64,000 nt of DNA from UBA4615 sp046046245 (GTDB lineage Bacteria; Pseudomonadota; Gammaproteobacteria; Burkholderiales; Burkholderiaceae_E), in contig JBJOKE010000020.1 in NCBI GenBank assembly GCA_046046245.1, positions 1-64,000 of the forward strand, written 5' to 3'. Positions 59,854 to 64,000 of the stretch are shown in pieces (position 1 is the stretch's first letter; the number at the start of each line of letters is the position of its first letter). A program made the translations under genes and the position numbers. The notes beneath the pieces are model-generated. The model had not been told where the DNA came from. It searched no databases and saw only the letters and a program-made list of their open reading frames with translations.

Positions 59854-60276
59854 ATGTCCGATCCCGCCTCGATCCCGCCGGTCGCGACGATCCAGTCGAT
59901 CCTGGCGCCGCTGCTGCCCGGCCTGATGGGCGTCACGCTGACCGAGGTCGCCCCGGAGCGGGTGGTCGCCACGATGGTCGTCCGCCCCGACCTCTGCACG
60001 ACCGGCGGCACGCTGCACGGCGGCGCGATGATGGCTTTCGCGGACACCCTCGGCGCGGTGGGCACCTTCGTGAACCTGCCGCCCGGCGCACGGACCACCA
60101 CCGTCGAGTCGTCGACCAAGTTCCTGGCCGGCGCGCCGACGGGCAGCACGGTCACCGGCGAATGCACGGCCTTCCATCGCGGCCGCACGACGATGGTCTG
60201 GCAGACGCTGGTACGCACCGAGGCCGGCAGGCTGGCCGCGGTCGTCACGCAGACCCAGCTGGTGATCCCGGGCTGA
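59854..60276 (+). CDS. PaaI-family hotdog thioesterase
   Basis: This 140-aa protein shows VVATMVVRPDLCTTGGTLHGGAMMAFADTLGAVGTFVNLP, with the PaaI/4HBT catalytic pattern around HGG and the acidic residue in FADTLG. ESSTKFLAGAPTGSTVTGEC follows. It likely hydrolyses an aryl- or acyl-CoA thioester. The ATG at 59854 follows GGAG. It is divergent from the VWA gene. Confidence 0.9.
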   Translation: MSDPASIPPVATIQSILAPLLPGLMGVTLTEVAPERVVATMVVRPDLCTTGGTLHGGAMMAFADTLGAVGTFVNLPPGARTTTVESSTKFLAGAPTGSTVTGECTAFHRGRTTMVWQTLVRTEAGRLAAVVTQTQLVIPG

Positions 60277-60353
60277 CCCCGCCGCCGGGCGCCGCCCCGA
60301 CGACCGGCGGCCAGGAATCGGGTATGGTGCCGGTTTCGAAGGGGCGCACGACC

Positions 60354-60551
60354 TTGGCGAAACCGAACTACCAGTACGAGAAGCGCCAGCGCGAGCTGGC
60401 GAAGAAGGCCAAGAAGGCCGAGAAGGCGGCGCGCAAGGCCGCCGGCAAGCCGGACGACGGCGACCCGGGCGCGCCCGACGACGGCCTGCCGCCGGCCGAG
60501 GGCGAGGCCACGGTCCCGGGCGCACCCGCGCCGGCCGACGGCCAGGGCTGA
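60354..60551 (+). CDS. Small lysine-rich protein of unknown function
   Basis: This 65-aa product begins LAKPNYQYEKRQRELAKKAKKAEKAARKAAG and ends in an acidic Pro/Gly tail. Short proteins with a KPNYQYEKRQ(R/K)ELAKK start are widespread in betaproteobacteria and remain uncharacterised. The TTG at 60354 was chosen to match them, with AAGGGG nine bases upstream; an ATG at 60324 would add ten residues. It is probably helical and cytosolic. Confidence 0.65.
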   Translation: MAKPNYQYEKRQRELAKKAKKAEKAARKAAGKPDDGDPGAPDDGLPPAEGEATVPGAPAPADGQG

Positions 60552-60614
60552 GGCCCCGGCACATCGCGGGCCGCGGGCCGCCGCCTGCGTGGCCGCTGCG
60601 GCCGCCGCGGTCGC

Positions 60615-61274
60615 TCAGGCGGGCTTGTAGGTGTCCAGCGAGAGCTTCTCGCGCGCCATCGCCGCGGCCACCGCGGGGTGCTGCGCGAGCCGCGCCACGT
60701 AGTCGCGGTAGGCCGGCAGCGACGCGGGGTCGATCCCCGCGAACCCACCCCAGCGCAACAGCGTCAGCGCGTAGGCGTCGACGAACGACGGCGACTCGCC
60801 GGCCAGCCACGGCCGCGCGCAGTCGAGCCAGCCCTGGATCCGCTCGAGCTGGGTCCGGTAGAGCGCGGCGGCGAAGGCCTTGACCTTCGCCTGGGCGTCG
60901 GCGTCGTCGGTGAACTTGCCGGGCATGAACACGTGCGTGAAGGTCGTGTGCACGGTGTTGTTCATCCACGCGAGGCTCGACAGCATCTGCGCCCGCGCCC
61001 AGGGGTCGACGGGCAGCAGGTTCGCCGCCGGATGCGCGGCCGCGATCCAGTCGCAGATCGCCAGGATCTGGGTCAGCGGACGGCCGTCGACCACCAGCGT
61101 CGGCACCTGGCCGTTCGCGTTCAGCGCGAGGTACTCGGGCGTCTTCTGCTCGCCCTTGTGCAGCTTGACCGGGACGTATTCGACGCTCGCTCCGGTGACG
61201 GCCGTGGCGAGCTCGAGGGCGACGTGCGGGACGAACGAGCACGCGCCGGGCGCGTAGTAGAGGCGGATGGACAT
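60615..61274 (-). CDS. Glutathione S-transferase family protein
   Basis: This 219-aa protein has the thioredoxin-fold N-terminal domain (RLYYAPGACSFVPHVALE, NGQVPTLVVDGRPLTQILAICDWI), where Ser/Cys near residues 12-13 could contact glutathione. An all-helical C-terminal domain follows (ERIQGWLDCARPWLAGESPSFVDAYALTLLRW). Length is normal for beta-class-like bacterial GSTs. It is cytosolic and divergent from the LhgO-like gene. Confidence 0.9.
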   Translation of the reverse strand: MSIRLYYAPGACSFVPHVALELATAVTGASVEYVPVKLHKGEQKTPEYLALNANGQVPTLVVDGRPLTQILAICDWIAAAHPAANLLPVDPWARAQMLSSLAWMNNTVHTTFTHVFMPGKFTDDADAQAKVKAFAAALYRTQLERIQGWLDCARPWLAGESPSFVDAYALTLLRWGGFAGIDPASLPAYRDYVARLAQHPAVAAAMAREKLSLDTYKPA

Positions 61275-61371
61275 GCGGTCTCCTGGGGGCGTTCCGGATC
61301 GCGGGCGCGGGGGCCCGGCGGCGGGAAGGTTACCTCAGCCCGCAGCGGCCGGTCGCCTACAATCCGGGCCC

Positions 61372-62496
61372 ATGGAGTCGGTCGACGCGGTGGTCGTCGG
61401 CGCGGGCGTCGTCGGCCTCGCGGTCGCGCGAGCGCTGGCGCTGGCAGGCAGGGAGGTGTGGGTGCTCGAGGCCGAGGAGGCGTTCGGCACGCAGACCTCG
61501 TCGCGCAACTCCGAGGTCATCCACGCCGGGATCTACTACCCCCAGGGCTCGCTGAAGGCGCGGCTGTGCGTCCGCGGCAAGCGGATGCTCTACGCCTACT
61601 GCGCGGCGCGCGGCGTCGCGCACCGCCGCCTCGGCAAGGTGCTGGTCGCGGCCGAGGCCTCGGAGATCCCGGTGCTCGAGGGCTACGCGCGCAAGGCGGC
61701 CGCCAACGGCGTGCCGCTCGAGCCGCTGTCGGCGGCCGATGTCGCGCGCCTCGAGCCCGCGGTGCGCGCGGTGGCCGGACTCTGGTCCGAGACGACCGGC
61801 ATCGTCGACAGCCATGGGCTGATGCTCGCGCTGGTCGGCGACGCCGAGGCGTCCGGCGCGACGCTGGCGCTGCGCACGCCCGTCGAGCGGGTCCGCGTGG
61901 CGGACGACGGCTTCGAGGTGCACGCAGGCGGCGACGAGCCGATCGCGCTGCGCGCGCGCCTGCTCGTGAATTCGGCGGGCCTGTCCGCGCAGCGCGTGGC
62001 CCGCTCGATCCAGGGCCTAGACCCCGCGCACGTGCCGCCGGCGTACTACGCGAAGGGCCACTACTTCACGCTCGCCGGTCGCTCGCCGTTCTCGCACCTC
62101 GTCTATCCGATGCCCGACCACGCGGGCCTGGGCATCCACGTGACGCTCGACCTCGGCGGCCAGTGCAAGTTCGGCCCCGACGTGACCCGCTGGCCCGATG
62201 CGCCCGACTACGCGTTCGAGGACGGCCTCGAGGCGAAGTTCCACGCGGCGATCCGCCGCTACTGGCCCGACCTGCCCGAGGGCGCGCTGCAGCGCGGCTA
62301 CACCGGCGTGCGCCCGAAGCTCACCGGACCGACCGAGGGCGCCGGCGACTTCGTGATCCAGGGTCCCGAGGTGCACGGCGTCACGGGCCTGGTGAACCTC
62401 TTCGGCATCGAGTCGCCCGGCCTCACCTCGTCGCTCGCGATCGCGCAGGAGGTCGCCGCGCGGCTGGGGCTCGACGCGGCGGCCGCCGCGTGCTGA
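61372..62496 (+). CDS. FAD-dependent oxidoreductase, L-2-hydroxyglutarate oxidase-like
   Basis: This 374-aa DAO-fold protein starts with the dinucleotide-binding loop VDAVVVGAGVVGLAVARALALAGREVWVLEAE. TSSRNSEVIHAGIYYPQGSLKARLCVRG is the LhgO signature. YYAKGHYF, VYPMPDHAGLGIHVTLDLGGQCKFGPD and the C-terminal GIESPGLTSSLAIA agree with LhgO-like proteins. It probably oxidises L-2-hydroxyglutarate or a related hydroxy acid at the membrane. Its stop overlaps the GTG start of the DMT transporter gene. Confidence 0.9.
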   Translation: MESVDAVVVGAGVVGLAVARALALAGREVWVLEAEEAFGTQTSSRNSEVIHAGIYYPQGSLKARLCVRGKRMLYAYCAARGVAHRRLGKVLVAAEASEIPVLEGYARKAAANGVPLEPLSAADVARLEPAVRAVAGLWSETTGIVDSHGLMLALVGDAEASGATLALRTPVERVRVADDGFEVHAGGDEPIALRARLLVNSAGLSAQRVARSIQGLDPAHVPPAYYAKGHYFTLAGRSPFSHLVYPMPDHAGLGIHVTLDLGGQCKFGPDVTRWPDAPDYAFEDGLEAKFHAAIRRYWPDLPEGALQRGYTGVRPKLTGPTEGAGDFVIQGPEVHGVTGLVNLFGIESPGLTSSLAIAQEVAARLGLDAAAAAC

Positions 62497-63374
62497 AGGC
62501 CGACACCGCTCGGAACCGGCTGCTCGGCATCGGTCTGGTGTCGATCACCTTCCTGTGCTTCGCGGTGCTCGACACCTCGGCGAAGGCGCTGGTGCGCGCG
62601 CTGCCGGTGATCGAGGTGGTCTGGCTGCGCTTCGTGGTCCACGTGCTGTTCACCGGCGCGCTGCTGGGCCCGCGGCACGGGCGGGCGCTGCTGCGCGTCT
62701 CGCATCCGTGGCTGCAGCTGCTGCGCGGCACGATGCTGTTCGGCATGACCGCCCTGAACTTCTGGGCACTGCAGTACCTGCAGCTGGCCGAGACCGGCGC
62801 GATCCAGTTCGCGGTGCCGCTGCTGATCGCGCTGTTCGGCGCGTGGCTGCTCGGCGAGCGGCTCGACGCGGGCCGCTGGGCCGCGATCGCCGCGGGCTTC
62901 GCCGGCGTGCTGCTGATCGTGCGGCCCGGCACGCACGCCTTCCATCCGGCGATCCTGCTGTCGATCGGCAACGCGGTGCTCTACGCGCTCTTCAACCTGC
63001 TCACCCGCCGCCTCGCCGCGAGCGACCCGCCCGAGGCCACGCAGTTCCTGTCGGCGCTCGCGGCGGCCTGCCTGCTCACGCCCTTCGGCATCGCGGCCTG
63101 GCAGACGCCCGAGGGGCCGCTGCAGTGGACGCTGGTCGCGACGATGGGCATCTTCGGCGGCCTCGGCCACTGGCTGCTCGCGGTCGCGCACCGCTTCGCG
63201 CCGGCGAGCGTGCTCGCGCCCTTCCTGTACCAGCAGATCGTCTGGATGACGCTGCTCGGCTGGTGGGTCTTCGGCGACGTGCCGGGCTGGCCGGTGGTCG
63301 CGGGCACGGCCGTGGTGATCGCGAGCGGCCTGTACCTGATCGTGCGCGAGCGCGCGCGGGGCGAGGCCGCGTGA
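62490..63374 (+). CDS. DMT-family (EamA) transporter
   Basis: This 294-aa inner-membrane protein has about ten TM segments in two EamA repeats (LGIGLVSITFLCFAVLDTSAKALV at the N-terminus; a second repeat from about residue 155). The GTG at 62490 overlaps the end of the LhgO-like gene by seven bases, so the two are translationally coupled. The substrate is unknown; the coupling hints at export or import of a hydroxy acid or amino acid. Confidence 0.88.
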   Translation: MLKADTARNRLLGIGLVSITFLCFAVLDTSAKALVRALPVIEVVWLRFVVHVLFTGALLGPRHGRALLRVSHPWLQLLRGTMLFGMTALNFWALQYLQLAETGAIQFAVPLLIALFGAWLLGERLDAGRWAAIAAGFAGVLLIVRPGTHAFHPAILLSIGNAVLYALFNLLTRRLAASDPPEATQFLSALAAACLLTPFGIAAWQTPEGPLQWTLVATMGIFGGLGHWLLAVAHRFAPASVLAPFLYQQIVWMTLLGWWVFGDVPGWPVVAGTAVVIASGLYLIVRERARGEAA

Positions 63375-63493
63375 GCGTCGATCGCGACCGCGCCCGGGGC
63401 GCACGCCCCGCCGTCGGGCGGCACGGCGCGCGGCCGCGCGTCGGGGCGCTCCGGTAACATCGACCCGTCCGCAGACGCCCGACGATCCTGCCC

Positions 63494-64000
63494 ATGGCCG
63501 AGCCCGCCGCCTTGCCCGACTGGCGCATCGACTTCGACCGCTGGCCCTATCCGGCCGTGGCCGCGCACCGCGGCGCGGGCCGGCTCGCGCCCGAGAACAC
63601 GCTGGCGGCGATGCGCGTCGGCGCGTCGCTCGGCCACGGTTTCTTCGAGTTCGACGTGAAGCTCTCGGGCGACGGCAAGCCCTTCCTGCTCCACGACGCG
63701 ACGCTCGATCGCACGACGAACGGCTGCGGGCCCGCGGGCGCGCTCGCGTTCGGCGAACTCGCGCAGCTCGACGCGGGGTCGTGGCTGGGAGCGGCCTTCG
63801 CCGGCGAGCCGCCGCCCGCGCTCGCCGCGGTCGCCGCGTTCCTGCGGGCCAACGGGCTGCATGCGAACGTCGAGATCAAGCCGACGCCGGGCCGCGAGCA
63901 GGAGACCGGCGCGATGGTCGCGATGGTCTGCGCGTCGCTGTGGCGCGAGGCCGAGGTGCCGCCGCTGCTGTCGTCGTTCTCCGAGGTTGCGCTCGAGGCC
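63494..64000 (+). CDS. ugpQ: Glycerophosphodiester phosphodiesterase, 3' truncated by the window
   Basis: The first 169 residues of a GDPD TIM-barrel enzyme are visible. VAAHRGAGRLAPENTLAAMR carries the HRG...ENT motif, FFEFDVKLSGDGKPFLLHDATLDRTTNG carries the metal-binding acidic residues and the second catalytic histidine, and NVEIKPTPGRE follows. It hydrolyses glycerophosphodiesters to glycerol-3-phosphate and an alcohol. It is probably cytosolic (UgpQ type), since no signal peptide is present. Confidence 0.92.
   Translation, partial: MAEPAALPDWRIDFDRWPYPAVAAHRGAGRLAPENTLAAMRVGASLGHGFFEFDVKLSGDGKPFLLHDATLDRTTNGCGPAGALAFGELAQLDAGSWLGAAFAGEPPPALAAVAAFLRANGLHANVEIKPTPGREQETGAMVAMVCASLWREAEVPPLLSSFSEVALEA

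Overview
The window comes from a very GC-rich betaproteobacterium, most likely Burkholderiales. The evidence is the conserved run leuC-leuD-leuB-asd-fimV-truA-trpF-trpB-trpA-accD-folC-(SPOR)-cvpA-purF...metZ, together with four orphan Bug-type carboxylate-binding proteins, which are typical of that order. No species can be named from the sequence alone.

Layout. 0.3-9.7 kb: a Bug protein divergent from a LysR regulator, tRNA-Val(CAC), a hexose-6-P mutarotase, gltX, a Bug/FAS1-like dehydratase pair, aroC, an MFS transporter and an M48 lipoprotein protease. 10.6-26.6 kb: the housekeeping block for leucine, aspartate-family, tryptophan, fatty acid, folate and purine synthesis plus the polar protein FimV; many junctions are ATGA overlaps. 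26.6-31.5 kb: an inserted catabolic unit on the minus strand (a second LeuC/LeuD pair, an isocitrate lyase/PEP mutase-family lyase and a Bug protein) with a divergent GntR regulator. It separates purF from metZ. metZ has its own leader, which matches the SAM-II riboswitch and ends in an intrinsic terminator.

32.8-35.5 kb: a secreted lectin-like protein downstream of a G11 tract, another Bug protein, and a VapBC-type module whose toxin is broken. 35.6-43.5 kb: a chromosomal integron. The integrase gene intI overlaps the start of dnaE2 (error-prone polymerase) by 4 bp, and a LexA-like box covers the intI start codon, so the two SOS-type genes look like one unit. Diverging from intI are an attI-like site and five attC sites. 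They delimit a cassette without a convincing gene, a small membrane-protein cassette, and three consecutive toxin-first toxin-antitoxin cassettes, each with its own inverted-repeat operator or promoter.

43.5-50.2 kb: a degraded accessory zone with a lipase, a LysR gene divergent from two paralogous small proteins, a DM13 protein, an IS66 transposase pseudogene, a cysteine-synthase pseudogene and, 6 kb from the array, the tail of a higA-type cassette with an attC remnant. The integron was therefore probably longer once. 50.3-64 kb returns to ordinary chromosome: a short FtsH, GNAT, SRPBCC, ClpP-like, methyltransferase, GGDEF, MaoC, PPOX, PliI-like lysozyme inhibitor, VWA, PaaI, GST, LhgO-like, DMT and a truncated glycerophosphodiesterase gene.

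Coordinates were read by hand from the sequence. Functional names rest on recognised motifs and family resemblance, not on searches.
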